From Desulfovibrionaceae bacterium (GTDB taxonomy: Bacteria > Desulfobacterota > Desulfovibrionia > Desulfovibrionales > Desulfovibrionaceae), in contig JAHZEL010000023.1 of assembly GCA_019421865.1 (NCBI GenBank), positions 1-64,000 on the forward strand: a stretch of DNA of 64,000 nt. The letters run 5' to 3'. Below are positions 14,859 to 24,197 of the stretch, piece after piece (positions within the stretch are counted from its first letter, which is position 1; each line of letters opens with the position of its first letter). The notes below the pieces were generated by a model. That model saw only the letters and a program-made list of their open reading frames with translations. It was not told where the DNA came from and did no database searches. The position numbers were made by a program, and so were the translations under genes.

Positions 14859-16289
14859 ATGACAATCAGGACATCGCTCATCGAAATGCGCCAGAGCGTC
14901 CGCCATCTTCCGGCGGACATGGATACGCCCATCAGTCTTTTCCTGGACATGGCCGGGAAGGGCGACGGAATACTGCTGGAAAGCGCGGAAGTGGACGGGC
15001 GATGGGGACGCTACAGCGTTCTTGCCTGCGACATGGCGCTCTATCTGATCTGCCGAGAGGGGCGTCTGGAGTGCCGCATCGAAGATGAGCGGCTGGCCGC
15101 GCTTTCCGCCTTCGACGGCATGCCCTTTGTGGAGGGGCTGCGCAGCGTCATGCGTTCTCTCGAGGTGCTGCCCGATCCCGGGGCGGCGGATCTTCCTCCC
15201 ATCACCCGGTCGCTGTGCGGCTATTTCGGCTTCGGCATGGCTTCGCTGTTTCATCCGAAACTTGCGTCGGTCATGAAGCCGGAAGAGGCGGAATGCGTGC
15301 TCTGCCTTCCCGGAACGCTCATGCTCTTCGATCACATGTACAACCGTCTTTCCCAAGTGAGCCTCGGCGAGCACCGGGACATGAGCCGCTGCGGCGCCTT
15401 TTCCCGGCGAAGCGAGCCGCTTCCCGCGCCCTCGGAAGTGCAGGCCGCGCCTTCCGAGCGTGACTTTCAGGAGGCCGTGGAGCACATACGGGATATGCTG
15501 CGGGAAGGCGAGGCTATTCAGGTTGTGCCGTCCGTGCGTTTCGACACGCCCTTCACCGGGGATCCCTTCACGCTGTACCGTCGCATGCGCAGCGAGAACG
15601 CCTCTCCGTACATGTTTTTCATGCGTCTTCCCGGCATCACGCTGTTCGGCTCGTCCCCGGAAGTCATGGTGCGCTGCGAGAACGGCAGACTCCTTTCCGC
15701 GCCCATTGCGGGAACGCGCCGGCGCGGCGCAAGCGTGACGGAGGACGAGGCGCTGGCCTCCGAACTTCTGGCCGATCCCAAGGAGCGGGCCGAGCACATG
15801 ATGCTTGTGGATCTTGCCCGCAATGATCTCGGCCGTCTGGCCAGACCCGGCAGCGTGGAGGTGGAGAAGCTCATGATGGTGGAGCGCTTTTCCCACGTCA
15901 TGCACCTGACAAGCCGCGTCACCGCCGAGCTTGAGGACGGACTGGACGCCGTGGACGTGCTGGCCGCCACGTTTCCTGCGGGAACGGTGAGCGGCGCACC
16001 CAAGCTCAGGGCCATGGAAATCATCGCATCGCTGGAACCCTTTCCCCGCGGGCCGTACGCGGGCTGCATAGGCTGGCTCGGACTGGACAGGGACGGCGTC
16101 AGCCTCGATACCGGCATCACCATCCGCAGCATGTGGGTGAGGGACGGTCGTCTGTACTGGCAGGCGGGAGCCGGAATCGTCCATGACTCCGTTCCGGCTT
16201 CGGAATGGAAGGAGGTATGCAACAAGTCGGCCATCATGCGTCAGGTAAGCTTTGCCACGGGAGATTTCCATGTTTCTGCTCATCGATAA
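14859..16289 (+). CDS. trpE: Anthranilate synthase component I
   Basis: 476-residue chorismate-utilising subunit that, with glutamine-derived ammonia from TrpG, forms anthranilate. The N-terminal LLES element (residues about 37-40) belongs to the Trp feedback site. The catalytic C-terminal half shows PEVMVR, PIAGTRRRG, DPKERAEHMMLVDLARNDLGR, TFPAGTVSGAPKLRAME and the terminal GAGIVHDS. The ATG at 14859 has CGAGG upstream and directly follows the attenuator. The gene overlaps trpGD by 20 bases. Confidence 0.95.
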   Translation: MTIRTSLIEMRQSVRHLPADMDTPISLFLDMAGKGDGILLESAEVDGRWGRYSVLACDMALYLICREGRLECRIEDERLAALSAFDGMPFVEGLRSVMRSLEVLPDPGAADLPPITRSLCGYFGFGMASLFHPKLASVMKPEEAECVLCLPGTLMLFDHMYNRLSQVSLGEHRDMSRCGAFSRRSEPLPAPSEVQAAPSERDFQEAVEHIRDMLREGEAIQVVPSVRFDTPFTGDPFTLYRRMRSENASPYMFFMRLPGITLFGSSPEVMVRCENGRLLSAPIAGTRRRGASVTEDEALASELLADPKERAEHMMLVDLARNDLGRLARPGSVEVEKLMMVERFSHVMHLTSRVTAELEDGLDAVDVLAATFPAGTVSGAPKLRAMEIIASLEPFPRGPYAGCIGWLGLDRDGVSLDTGITIRSMWVRDGRLYWQAGAGIVHDSVPASEWKEVCNKSAIMRQVSFATGDFHVSAHR

Positions 16290-17856
16290 TTACGATTCCT
16301 TTACCTACAATCTGTTTCAGGCCTTCTGCCGTCTCGGTCACAGACCCCGCGTCGTGAAGAACGACGATCCCGGCCTTGTGGCGCTGGCCAACGATCCTTC
16401 CCTGCGCATGGTCTGCATTTCGCCCGGCCCCGGACATCCTGCCCGCGCGGGCTACTGTCTGGACTTTCTCCGGCAGCTCAGTCCCCGCATTCCCGTGCTC
16501 GGCGTCTGCCTCGGGCATCAGATCCTCGGCCTGTATGCCGGAGCGGAGGTGACGACCGCTCCCGTGGTCATGCACGGCAGAACGTCGGAAATCGTGCATG
16601 ACGGCCAGGGACTGTACCGCGGCATGCCCAATCCCATGACCGTGGGACGATACCATTCCCTTGTCGTCCGTGTGGACGACGAGCATCCCAATCCGCTTCT
16701 GGCGGTTTCCGCCCGCGGTCCGCAGGGCGAGGTGATGTCCATGCGCTTCCGGGACAGACCGTGGGTGGGCGTGCAGTATCATCCCGAATCCGTGCTCACG
16801 CCGGACGGGCTGCGTCTTCTGGAGAACTTCCCCGGCAGCCTTCTTCCCACGGTGCACGCCGCGCCCACGATCAGTTCCATTCTGGAATCCGTTTCCGATG
16901 GAAGGGACATGACCGAGGAGGAGGCGGAAGTGGCGTTCGGCTCCATGCTGGACGGAACCATGACGCCTGCGCAGGCGGGCGCGCTGCTCATGGGACTGCG
17001 CATGAAGGGCGAAAAGCCGTCGGAACTGGCGGCGGCCATACGGATCATGCTGGCCCGTTCCGTCAAGGTGACGGGCATTCCGGAAAAGTGCATCGACATC
17101 GTGGGCACGGGCGGCGACGGCAAGCGTTCCTTCAACTGCTCCACGGCCACATCACTCACGCTGGCGGGCATGGGCTACCGCATGCTCAAGCACGGCAACC
17201 GCGCCGTGTCCTCCACCTCCGGCGCGGCCGATGCGCTGGAAGGGCTGGGCATTCCGCTGGAAAAGGATCCCGAGGCCATTGTAGACATGCTCAGGGAAAG
17301 AAATTTCGCCTTTCAGTTTGCGCCGTATTTTCATCCGGCCTTTGCCAACATCGGCCCGGTGCGCAAGCAGCTCGGCATGCGCACGCTGTTCAACATGCTC
17401 GGCCCCATGCTGAACCCCGCCTGCCCGGACTATCTCATGATGGGCGTCGGCGATCCTTCAAAGGTGGATCTCATAGCGGCCACGCTTCAGAAGCGTCCGT
17501 TCCGCAAGGTGGCGGTATTCCACGGCGCGGGCGGATACGACGAGCTGACCACCATGGGCAGAACGCGCATCGTGCTCATTACCGACGGAGTGATGGAGGA
17601 AGTGACCTTCGATCCGGCCGCCTACGGTTTCGAGCCGTGCGATCCCGAGGATCTGGAAGTGAAGGACAAGGAGGAGGCCGCCGCCGTGCTCAGGCAGATT
17701 CTTGCCGGACGCGGCCCCCGCGCCATGCGCGACATGGTGACGGTGAACGCCGCCTTTGCCATTCACATGCTGGAAGAGGACAAAACGCTTGAGGAATGCG
17801 TGGCCATGGCCAGAGCGGGCGTGGCGGAAGGCGCAGGCATGAGGGTGCTCGCATGA
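16270..17856 (+). CDS. trpGD: Fused anthranilate synthase component II / anthranilate phosphoribosyltransferase
   Basis: 528-residue two-domain protein. Residues 1-195 are the class I glutamine amidotransferase TrpG, with IDNYDSFTYNL, the nucleophile Cys in GVCLGHQ and the His/Glu pair in QYHPESVLT. Residues about 205-528 are TrpD, which joins anthranilate to PRPP, with GTGGDG, the NRAVSSTSGAADALEGLG block and GPMLNPA. E. coli has the same fusion, while D. vulgaris has separate genes. The ATG at 16270 (MFLLIDNYDSF) lies inside the end of trpE; a start six codons upstream is unlikely. The stop overlaps trpC by ATGA. Confidence 0.95.
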   Translation: MFLLIDNYDSFTYNLFQAFCRLGHRPRVVKNDDPGLVALANDPSLRMVCISPGPGHPARAGYCLDFLRQLSPRIPVLGVCLGHQILGLYAGAEVTTAPVVMHGRTSEIVHDGQGLYRGMPNPMTVGRYHSLVVRVDDEHPNPLLAVSARGPQGEVMSMRFRDRPWVGVQYHPESVLTPDGLRLLENFPGSLLPTVHAAPTISSILESVSDGRDMTEEEAEVAFGSMLDGTMTPAQAGALLMGLRMKGEKPSELAAAIRIMLARSVKVTGIPEKCIDIVGTGGDGKRSFNCSTATSLTLAGMGYRMLKHGNRAVSSTSGAADALEGLGIPLEKDPEAIVDMLRERNFAFQFAPYFHPAFANIGPVRKQLGMRTLFNMLGPMLNPACPDYLMMGVGDPSKVDLIAATLQKRPFRKVAVFHGAGGYDELTTMGRTRIVLITDGVMEEVTFDPAAYGFEPCDPEDLEVKDKEEAAAVLRQILAGRGPRAMRDMVTVNAAFAIHMLEEDKTLEECVAMARAGVAEGAGMRVLA

Positions 17857-18671
17857 CGGGACTTGAGCGTTTCATTGAGGCGAAAAACGCGGAACTTGCG
17901 GCGCTGGCAAAGGCGGATCCCGAAGCGCTGCGCCCCTGGCAGGGCGTGCGCCCGTCGATGATGCAGGCCCTTCGAGGCGGCGGATCGGAACTGCCGGTCG
18001 TGGTGACGGAATACAAGAGGGCCTCTCCCTCGCGCGGGGTGATATGCGAGTCGCTGGAGCCTGAGGACGCGGCGCGGCAGTATGCCGGAAACGGCGCGGG
18101 CGCGCTGTCCGTGCTGACGGAGGAGCGGTATTTTCACGGCTCCCTCCGGTATCTTTCCCGCATGGCCGACGCCCTTTCCCTCATGGGCAGGCCGCTGCCC
18201 CTGCTGCGCAAGGATTTCATCTTCAGCCCTCTGCAGGTGACGGCCACGCTGGCGACTCCGGCTTCGGCCCTGCTTCTCATCGTACGGCTGACCCCGGATG
18301 CGCGTCTTCTGCGCAACCTTCGGGAACAGGCCGAAGCCGGGGGCGTGGATGCCGTGGTGGAAGTGTTCGACGAGGAGGATCTTGCGCTGGCAAGAGAGAG
18401 CGGCGCCCGCATCATTCAGGTCAATGCCCGTGATCTTGCCTCGCTCAGGGTGGACAGGCAGGCATGCCTGCGCCTTGCGCGAAACTGCCCGCCCGAAGGC
18501 GGCGAACTGTGGGTGGCGGCAAGCGGCATGAGCCGTCGCCGGGATCTGGAAGAGGCCGCCCGCTGCGGATTTTCCGCCGCGCTTGTCGGCTCCGCGCTCA
18601 TGGAGGGCGGAAAGCCGGGAGAAGCGCTGCGCAGGCTTCTGACGGGAAAGGAGAACGTTCATGCGGATTAA
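17853..18671 (+). CDS. trpC: Indole-3-glycerol phosphate synthase
   Basis: 272-residue TIM-barrel enzyme that closes the indole ring of CdRP. The N-terminal region carries EYKRASPSRGVI (first catalytic Lys), then LSVLTEERYFHGS, LLRKDFIF (catalytic Lys region) and the late VNARDLASLRVD and ASGMSRRRDLE elements. It starts in an ATGA overlap with trpGD and overlaps trpF by 11 bases. It is a single-function protein, unlike the E. coli TrpC-TrpF fusion. Confidence 0.93.
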   Translation: MTGLERFIEAKNAELAALAKADPEALRPWQGVRPSMMQALRGGGSELPVVVTEYKRASPSRGVICESLEPEDAARQYAGNGAGALSVLTEERYFHGSLRYLSRMADALSLMGRPLPLLRKDFIFSPLQVTATLATPASALLLIVRLTPDARLLRNLREQAEAGGVDAVVEVFDEEDLALARESGARIIQVNARDLASLRVDRQACLRLARNCPPEGGELWVAASGMSRRRDLEEAARCGFSAALVGSALMEGGKPGEALRRLLTGKENVHAD

Positions 18672-19320
18672 AATATGCGGCATGAGCGATCAGCGGCGCA
18701 TCGACGAGGCGGCCGCACTGGGCGTGGAGTTCTGCGGTTTCGTGTTCCATGAGAAAAGCCCCCGCAACGTCACGCCGCAGCAGGTTTCCCTGCTCGATAC
18801 CCACGGCATGAAGCGCGTGGGCGTGTTCGTGAACCAGAGCGCGGAGGAGATACGCAGCATCGTTCGCCTTGCCCGGCTGGACTACGTTCAGCTGCACGGA
18901 GAGCGGAGCGCGGCTGCGGCTGAAGCCTTTCCCGCGGAACGGGTAATCCGGGTGCTGTGGCCGTCGCACTATGCCACGCGGCAGGCGCTGGAAAAGGACA
19001 TCGCGTCCTTTGCCGGAACGTGCGGCCTGTATCTTCTGGATGCGGGCATGGGCAGCGGCAGGGAACTGGACTGGCCCTCGCTGCAGGGACTTTCGTTCCC
19101 TCACCCGTGGTTTCTTTCCGGCGGACTTTCGCCTGAGAACGTGGCGAGGGCGCTGGCTTCATGTTCGCCCGACGGGCTGGACTTCAACTCGAAACTGGAA
19201 TCGTCCCCCGGCATCAAGAGCGGGGAAAGAATGGCTAAGGCCGTGGCGGCGGTGCGGGCGCTGGAGCGCCTTGCGCCGCAGAGCGGCTCTGGCTGCGGAA
19301 AGGAAGGTGACAGATCATGA
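18661..19320 (+). CDS. trpF: Phosphoribosylanthranilate isomerase
   Basis: 219-residue TIM-barrel enzyme that performs the Amadori rearrangement of PRA to CdRP. The general base Cys is in KICGMS at residues 4-9 and the general acid Asp in LLDAGMGSGRELDW. FCGFVFHEKSPR, YVQLHGE and LSGGLSPENV are further family blocks. Translationally coupled on both sides (11-base overlap with trpC, ATGA with trpB). Confidence 0.94.
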   Translation: MRIKICGMSDQRRIDEAAALGVEFCGFVFHEKSPRNVTPQQVSLLDTHGMKRVGVFVNQSAEEIRSIVRLARLDYVQLHGERSAAAAEAFPAERVIRVLWPSHYATRQALEKDIASFAGTCGLYLLDAGMGSGRELDWPSLQGLSFPHPWFLSGGLSPENVARALASCSPDGLDFNSKLESSPGIKSGERMAKAVAAVRALERLAPQSGSGCGKEGDRS

Positions 19321-20486
19321 AAAAGGGATATTTCGGTGATTTCGGCGGACGTTTCGTACCCGAGCTTCTCATGCCGCCGCTCATGGAACTGGAAGAGGCC
19401 ATGAAGAGCATTCTGCCGTCGGAAGAATTTCAGGCGGAGCTGCGCAATCTTCTCGTGAATTTTGCCGGGCGGGAAACGCCGCTCACGTTCTGTCCCACGC
19501 TTTCAAGGGAGCTCGGCTTTGAACTCTGGCTGAAGCGTGAGGATCTTCTTCATACCGGCGCGCACAAGATCAACAATACGCTCGGTCAGGCGCTTCTGGC
19601 CCGGTATATGGGCAAAACGCAGCTCATTGCCGAAACGGGCGCGGGGCAGCACGGCGTGGCCACGGCGGCCGCTGCGGCACGGCTCGGCATGACGTGCACC
19701 GTGTACATGGGCGCGGAGGATGCGGAACGCCAGTCCGCCAATGTGCGGCGCATGCGCCTTCTGGGCGCGGACGTGGTGGCCGTGGAAAGCGGATCCCGCA
19801 CCCTCAAGGATGCCATCAACGCGGCGCTTCGTGCATGGATTTCTCTTCAGAGTACGACGCATTACTGCTTCGGCACGGCGGCGGGACCGTATCCCTTCCC
19901 TGATCTTGTCCGCGAGTTTCAGAGCGTGATCGGCCGCGAGGCCCGCGCCCAGATGCTGGAGAACACGGGGGCGCTGCCCGACTATGTGGTGGCGGCCGTG
20001 GGCGGCGGTTCCAACGCCATAGGCATGTTCTCGCCCTTTGTGAACGATGCCGGAGTGAAGCTCATCGGCGTGGAGGCAGGAGGTACCGGCGAGCCGGGCT
20101 GCCTGCATTCGGCGGCCATCAATCTTGGCCGGGCCGGCGTGCTGCACGGGGAATACACCATGCTGCTTCAGGACGACGAAGGGCAGATCCTGCCTTCCGG
20201 TTCCATTTCCGCCGGTCTGGACTATCCCGGCGTGGGGCCGGAGCACGCGTACCTTGCCGCCGTCGGCCGCGTGAAATACGGCGTGGCGTACGACCATGAG
20301 GCTCTTTCCGCCTTCCAGACGCTCTGCCGGAAGGAGGGCATTCTTCCCGCGCTCGAGTCCTCCCACGCGCTCGCGTACGTTCTGGAGCACGCCGGGGACT
20401 TTGCGCCCGGCAGCCGTGTGCTCGTCAATCTTTCCGGCCGCGGCGACAAGGACATGGACATCGTGGAGAAGGCTCTCAACCTCTGA
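19317..20486 (+). CDS. trpB: Tryptophan synthase beta chain
   Basis: 389-residue PLP enzyme condensing indole with serine. The PLP Lys is in HTGAHKINN near residue 85, the phosphate-binding GGGSNAIG near 230 and the catalytic Glu in GAGQHG (ETGAGQHG) near 107. It is a TrpB1-type sequence, beginning KKGYFGDFGGRFVPE. It works in an alpha2-beta2 complex with the following trpA gene. Confidence 0.96.
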   Translation: MKKGYFGDFGGRFVPELLMPPLMELEEAMKSILPSEEFQAELRNLLVNFAGRETPLTFCPTLSRELGFELWLKREDLLHTGAHKINNTLGQALLARYMGKTQLIAETGAGQHGVATAAAAARLGMTCTVYMGAEDAERQSANVRRMRLLGADVVAVESGSRTLKDAINAALRAWISLQSTTHYCFGTAAGPYPFPDLVREFQSVIGREARAQMLENTGALPDYVVAAVGGGSNAIGMFSPFVNDAGVKLIGVEAGGTGEPGCLHSAAINLGRAGVLHGEYTMLLQDDEGQILPSGSISAGLDYPGVGPEHAYLAAVGRVKYGVAYDHEALSAFQTLCRKEGILPALESSHALAYVLEHAGDFAPGSRVLVNLSGRGDKDMDIVEKALNL

Positions 20487-20518
20487 TTTTCGGCGGTATG
20501 ACCGCAAAGGACGACATC

Positions 20519-21289
20519 ATGCATATTCTGGAAAAGATTATCCGCGCCGCCGTAAGAGAAGGACGTACGGCGCTCATTCCCTTTGTCACGGCAGGCTACC
20601 CCACGAAGGAGCAGTTCTGGGACATCGTGCGGGAACTCGATGAAAGCGGAGCGGACATCATAGAGATAGGCGTGCCTTTTTCCGATCCCGTGGCCGACGG
20701 CCCCGTGGTGGAGGGCGCATCCGTGATCGCGCTTGAAAACGGCGTCACGCTGCGCTGGATCATGGAAGGTCTTCTGCAGCGCCGGGGGAGATTCAGGGCA
20801 GGACTGGTGCTCATGGGCTACATGAATCCATTCCTGCAGTACGGCCTGGAAGCGCTTGCGCACGATGCGCGCGAGGCGGGCGTGCAAGGCTTCATCGTGC
20901 CGGATCTGCCTTTCGACGAGGCGGATGCGATGCGCGGCGTTTTGGCCGAACACGGCCTGGCGCTGATTCCCCTTGTGGGACCGAATACCGTCAGGGAACG
21001 CATGCAGCTTTACGCAAGCGTGTCGGAAGGCTATGTGTATGCGGTATCCGTCATGGGAACGACGGGCGACCGTTCGTCGCTTCCCGTTGAGGTGCCGGAG
21101 CTTCTTTCGCGTGTGCGCGAGGTGTTTTCACTGCCCGTGGCGCTCGGCTTCGGCCTGCGTTCGCCGCAGCAGCTTGAGGCGCTGCCGGAAGCGATCCGGC
21201 CCGATGCCGCCGTGTTCGGAAGTTCGCTTCTGCGGCACATCGCGGAAGGAAAGAGCCCGGCGGATTTCATGAAAACATGGAGAGCCTGA
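20519..21289 (+). CDS. trpA: Tryptophan synthase alpha chain
   Basis: 256-residue TIM-barrel subunit cleaving indole-3-glycerol phosphate and channelling indole to TrpB. The catalytic Glu and Asp are in IIEIGVPFSDPVADGP. LIPLVGPNT and VSVMGTTGDR (phosphate-binding and loop 6) are present. The ATG at 20519 (MHILEKIIR) is preferred because AAAGGA lies upstream. An in-frame ATG at 20498 would add seven residues (MTAKDDI) and has no Shine-Dalgarno sequence. Confidence 0.93.
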   Translation: MHILEKIIRAAVREGRTALIPFVTAGYPTKEQFWDIVRELDESGADIIEIGVPFSDPVADGPVVEGASVIALENGVTLRWIMEGLLQRRGRFRAGLVLMGYMNPFLQYGLEALAHDAREAGVQGFIVPDLPFDEADAMRGVLAEHGLALIPLVGPNTVRERMQLYASVSEGYVYAVSVMGTTGDRSSLPVEVPELLSRVREVFSLPVALGFGLRSPQQLEALPEAIRPDAAVFGSSLLRHIAEGKSPADFMKTWRA

Positions 21290-21302
21290 ACGGGAAAAGT
21301 TC

Positions 21303-22250
21303 ATGATCATCAGCGCCAGCCGCCGGACGGACATACCGGCATGCCATGCGGACTGGTTCTTCCGCAGGCTAGAGGAAGGGTACGCGCTCGTGCGTCATCC
21401 CATGAATCCGCACAGGGTGAGCCGGGTGCGTCTTGCTCCCGACGTGGTGGACGGATTCGTGTTCTGGACGAAGAATCCTCTGCCCATGCTGGATCGTCTT
21501 TCCAGACTCGGGAACTACGCGTATTATTTTCAGTTTACGCTGACCTCCTACGGCCGGGACGTGGAGCCGGGCCTGCCCTCGAAACGGGACGTGATTGTTC
21601 CGGCCTTCCGGAAACTGGCGTCGCTTGCAGGCAGGCATCGCGTCATCTGGCGCTATGATCCCGTTTTCCTCAGCAGAACGTATACGTTCGAGTATCATGT
21701 GCGCTGCTTTGAAAGGCTGGCCGAACTGCTTGCGCCCTGCACGGAAAGGTGCGTCATCAGCTTTCTGGACTTCTACCGGGATACGCAACGGAACATGGCT
21801 TCTCTGGGGCTTCAGGATTTTCCGCCCGATCTTCAGACGGCTCTGGCCGCAAGGCTGGCGGAATCGTCCCGCGCGCACGGGCTTCACCTCGAAAGCTGTG
21901 CGGAGAGTCTGGATCTTTCGCGCTTCGGCATAAAGCCTGCCCGTTGCGTAGACGCCGATCTCATCGGAAGCATAGGCGGAGCGCCTCTTCAGGTGGAGGC
22001 GGACAGACATCAGCGCCCGGCCTGCGGCTGCGCGCAGAGCATCGACATAGGCGCGTACGGGAGCTGCCCTCACGGCTGCCTGTACTGCTATGCCGGAGGC
22101 GGAAGGGCTGCCGTGAAATCCTGTGATCCTGCCTCGCCGCTTCTTGCGGGAGCGCTCCGGCCGGATGATGTGGTCACGGAAAGACGCATGCACTCCTGCG
22201 TGCGGAGAGAGAGTCCCCTGTCGCTTCTGCAGGCGGAGGAACATTCGTGA
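21303..22250 (+). CDS. DUF1848 family protein with C-terminal radical-SAM-like cysteine cluster
   Basis: 315-residue uncharacterised protein with the family N-terminus MIISASRRTDIPACHADWFF and VFWTKNPLPML. Its C-terminal part carries CPHGCLYC (Cys255, 259, 262; CX3CX2C), the spacing used by radical SAM enzymes at their N-terminus, plus CGC at 241-243. The Pfam family note makes the same comparison. It probably binds a 4Fe-4S cluster; the reaction is unknown. It begins 13 bases after trpA and ends before the operon terminator, so it is likely co-transcribed with the trp genes. Whether that is functional is unknown. Confidence 0.8.
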   Translation: MIISASRRTDIPACHADWFFRRLEEGYALVRHPMNPHRVSRVRLAPDVVDGFVFWTKNPLPMLDRLSRLGNYAYYFQFTLTSYGRDVEPGLPSKRDVIVPAFRKLASLAGRHRVIWRYDPVFLSRTYTFEYHVRCFERLAELLAPCTERCVISFLDFYRDTQRNMASLGLQDFPPDLQTALAARLAESSRAHGLHLESCAESLDLSRFGIKPARCVDADLIGSIGGAPLQVEADRHQRPACGCAQSIDIGAYGSCPHGCLYCYAGGGRAAVKSCDPASPLLAGALRPDDVVTERRMHSCVRRESPLSLLQAEEHS

Positions 22251-22256
22251 GCGTGA

Positions 22257-22296
22257 AAAGGCGGTCGCCTTCCGAAAAGGAGGGCGGCCGCCTTTT
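22257..22296. terminator. Bidirectional terminator between trp operon and phosphatase gene
   Basis: AAAGGCGG...CCGCCTTT outer stem with an inner CCTTCC/GGAGG part and a GAAA loop. It ends in CCTTTT on the plus strand and CCTTTTC on the minus strand, so it can serve both convergent genes. Confidence 0.75.
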
Positions 22297-22326
22297 GTCA
22301 CGGATTTCGGAACAGCCGGACCAGAT

Positions 22327-23820
22327 CTAGGAGCGAGGCTTTCCGGCGAAAATTTCAGGCAGGCGTTCGGTAAGCTCATCCCCGGCCATGCCGCTAACCA
22401 GCGCTAGGAAGGAGGCGAGCGGAAGTCCCGGACCTGCGGGAGTGTCGACCGTGGCGTTCGGAAGCATGAGGGCGGACTCTTTCAGGGCGGCGCGGCTCAT
22501 GACGGCGTTGTCCGTGCTGAGAAAGGCGGCGTCTGTCTGACAGAGGAAGGATGCCTGAACAACGTTGCCCTGCTCGGTTTCCCAGAGACGGAAGACCAGC
22601 ATGGAGCCGGGAGGCGTGCTGTCTGCCGGGAACGGATCGTTGTTCCAGTGCAGATCGAGCAGGCCCGCCAGATTGACGATGTTGGTGTCGTGTCCGGCAA
22701 GAAAGACCAGCGCCGCCTTGTTTGCATCGGCGACGGGAGAGGTGCCGGCCAGAGCTTCGGCCATGAAGAGCAGCAGCGGCATGCCGTCGCTTTCAGCCAC
22801 GGGCGCAAAGCGCTGCACGGCACTCTGTACGTTTGTGTGCACGTGAAGAAGCTGCCGCGCCGTGGCGGGATTGACCAGAATTTCATTGTCTTTCGGCTGG
22901 AGCAGCGCAGGCTTCCAGCGCGGGGCAAAGGGAAGGGGGCGCGTGTCCGGTTTGTCGCTTCGGGGGGCCATGATGATCTGTCTGGCCTTCTGTTCCACGG
23001 GCGTGCCGGGATACTGCACTCTGGGCGCAGGTATCGCCGCCGGAACAAGCTGGGCTCTCTCGGGCCATTCAAGACTTTCCAGAAGCAGAATTTCGGCCGT
23101 GGTCGAGGCCAGAGAGAGACCGCCGTGGAGGGAAACGTTCCTGCGCGAGTCTTTGTGCGGAAATTCCAGCGCGGAGGGCATGCTGCTCAGGGTACAGCTG
23201 ATCTGCCCCGGGGCGCAGAGCGCAGGGGAGGCCGGGCCGAGAATGGAGGAGAGGCGGGCGATGTCCGCACCGAGAGAATCCTGCAGGGCGGAAAGTTCCG
23301 CGGTCAGTTTTTTCCGTTCCGGTTCGGAAATGACGGGAGCGTTCACGAAGCCGCTGCGTACGGGATGAAAGAGCGGATCCGTGCCTTCCGGCCTTGAGAA
23401 CACCTTGAAGCCGCAGCCGGGCGAGAGGCCTTCGAGCATGGCGCGGGCCGTGGCCAGCGTGCGTTCCTCATTGTCGGCATAGACGAACACGCTCTGCGGC
23501 GCAGGACATTCCGAGGCGGGAAGCAGGCCGTCGAAGGCCAGCGACTGCCTGAGTCCCTGCCATTCCGCCCGGATGAGATCGGCGCCCCGTTCGGTAAGAT
23601 GGCCGGGCGCCGTGTTCCATTCGGGCCAGCGGCGATCGCTCCACGCTTTCAGCGTTTCCGACGACTGCGTGGGAGAGCGTACGCCGTGACGGCTCAGCGC
23701 CACAACCTTGAGCAGTTTCGGCGCATCGTTTTCTCCGGCCTGAGCCGGAACGGAACCGGGAAGAGGAGAACAGAGAACAAAGGTTGCCAGAACGGCAACA
23801 GCGGCAGAAACGCAGCGCAT
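22327..23820 (-). CDS. Periplasmic histidine acid phosphatase
   Basis: 497-residue secreted phosphatase of the branch-2 histidine phosphatase superfamily (AppA phytase / glucose-1-phosphatase relatives). It has an N-terminal signal peptide (about 28 residues, AQA end). The phosphate-binding RHGVRSPT is at residues 44-51 with catalytic His45, and the proton-donor HD pair is in AGHDTN near residue 390. It should release phosphate from organic phosphates, perhaps phytate or sugar phosphates, in the periplasm. The ATG at 23820 has AAGGAG upstream. It is single-gene, convergent with the trp operon. Substrate cannot be read. Confidence 0.85.
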   Translation of the reverse strand: MRCVSAAVAVLATFVLCSPLPGSVPAQAGENDAPKLLKVVALSRHGVRSPTQSSETLKAWSDRRWPEWNTAPGHLTERGADLIRAEWQGLRQSLAFDGLLPASECPAPQSVFVYADNEERTLATARAMLEGLSPGCGFKVFSRPEGTDPLFHPVRSGFVNAPVISEPERKKLTAELSALQDSLGADIARLSSILGPASPALCAPGQISCTLSSMPSALEFPHKDSRRNVSLHGGLSLASTTAEILLLESLEWPERAQLVPAAIPAPRVQYPGTPVEQKARQIIMAPRSDKPDTRPLPFAPRWKPALLQPKDNEILVNPATARQLLHVHTNVQSAVQRFAPVAESDGMPLLLFMAEALAGTSPVADANKAALVFLAGHDTNIVNLAGLLDLHWNNDPFPADSTPPGSMLVFRLWETEQGNVVQASFLCQTDAAFLSTDNAVMSRAALKESALMLPNATVDTPAGPGLPLASFLALVSGMAGDELTERLPEIFAGKPRS

Positions 23821-24141
23821 GAGCAGCTCCTTTTTCTGTTTTTGAAAAAGTATGTCACGCGCCGGGAAGGCGGGCAAGGATTTTTGTTTTTCAGATCGGC
23901 ATTGTACGGAAGGGAATTTTCCTCAGGAAGGAGAAGTGGTGCCGGGCGAGGCGCGGCAGAGGGGAGGTGGGGAAGGAGGGCACCGTCCATGCGGTCGGAA
24001 AGGGTGGAGCCCACGGGCTGCGGGGAGTCGTTCCGCCCCCGGGACATCGTATCAGGCGGATGATCGCGGCCGGGCAGGGGATGAGCTGCCTCCCCGCTGC
24101 CGGAGAGACAAAACGGAGATCTTGCTTGTCGGGAACAGGTA
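23821..24141. other. Intergenic region upstream of the phosphatase gene
   Basis: About 320 bases separating the phosphatase start from the terminator of the thioredoxin-reductase-like pair. They must hold the phosphatase promoter on the minus strand. Short open frames here are Arg/Gly-rich, lack ribosome binding sites and are not called. Confidence 0.4.
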
Positions 24142-24171
24142 CAAAAAAGGCGCGCAGAGCATGCGCGCCTT
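24142..24171 (-). terminator. Intrinsic terminator
   Basis: Minus-strand stem AAGGCGCGCA / TGCGCGCCTT with a five-base loop followed by TTTTTT. It ends the glutaredoxin-like / FTR-like transcript. Confidence 0.88.
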
Positions 24172-24197
24172 ACAGGCAGAGTATGCCGCTCTCGGGA

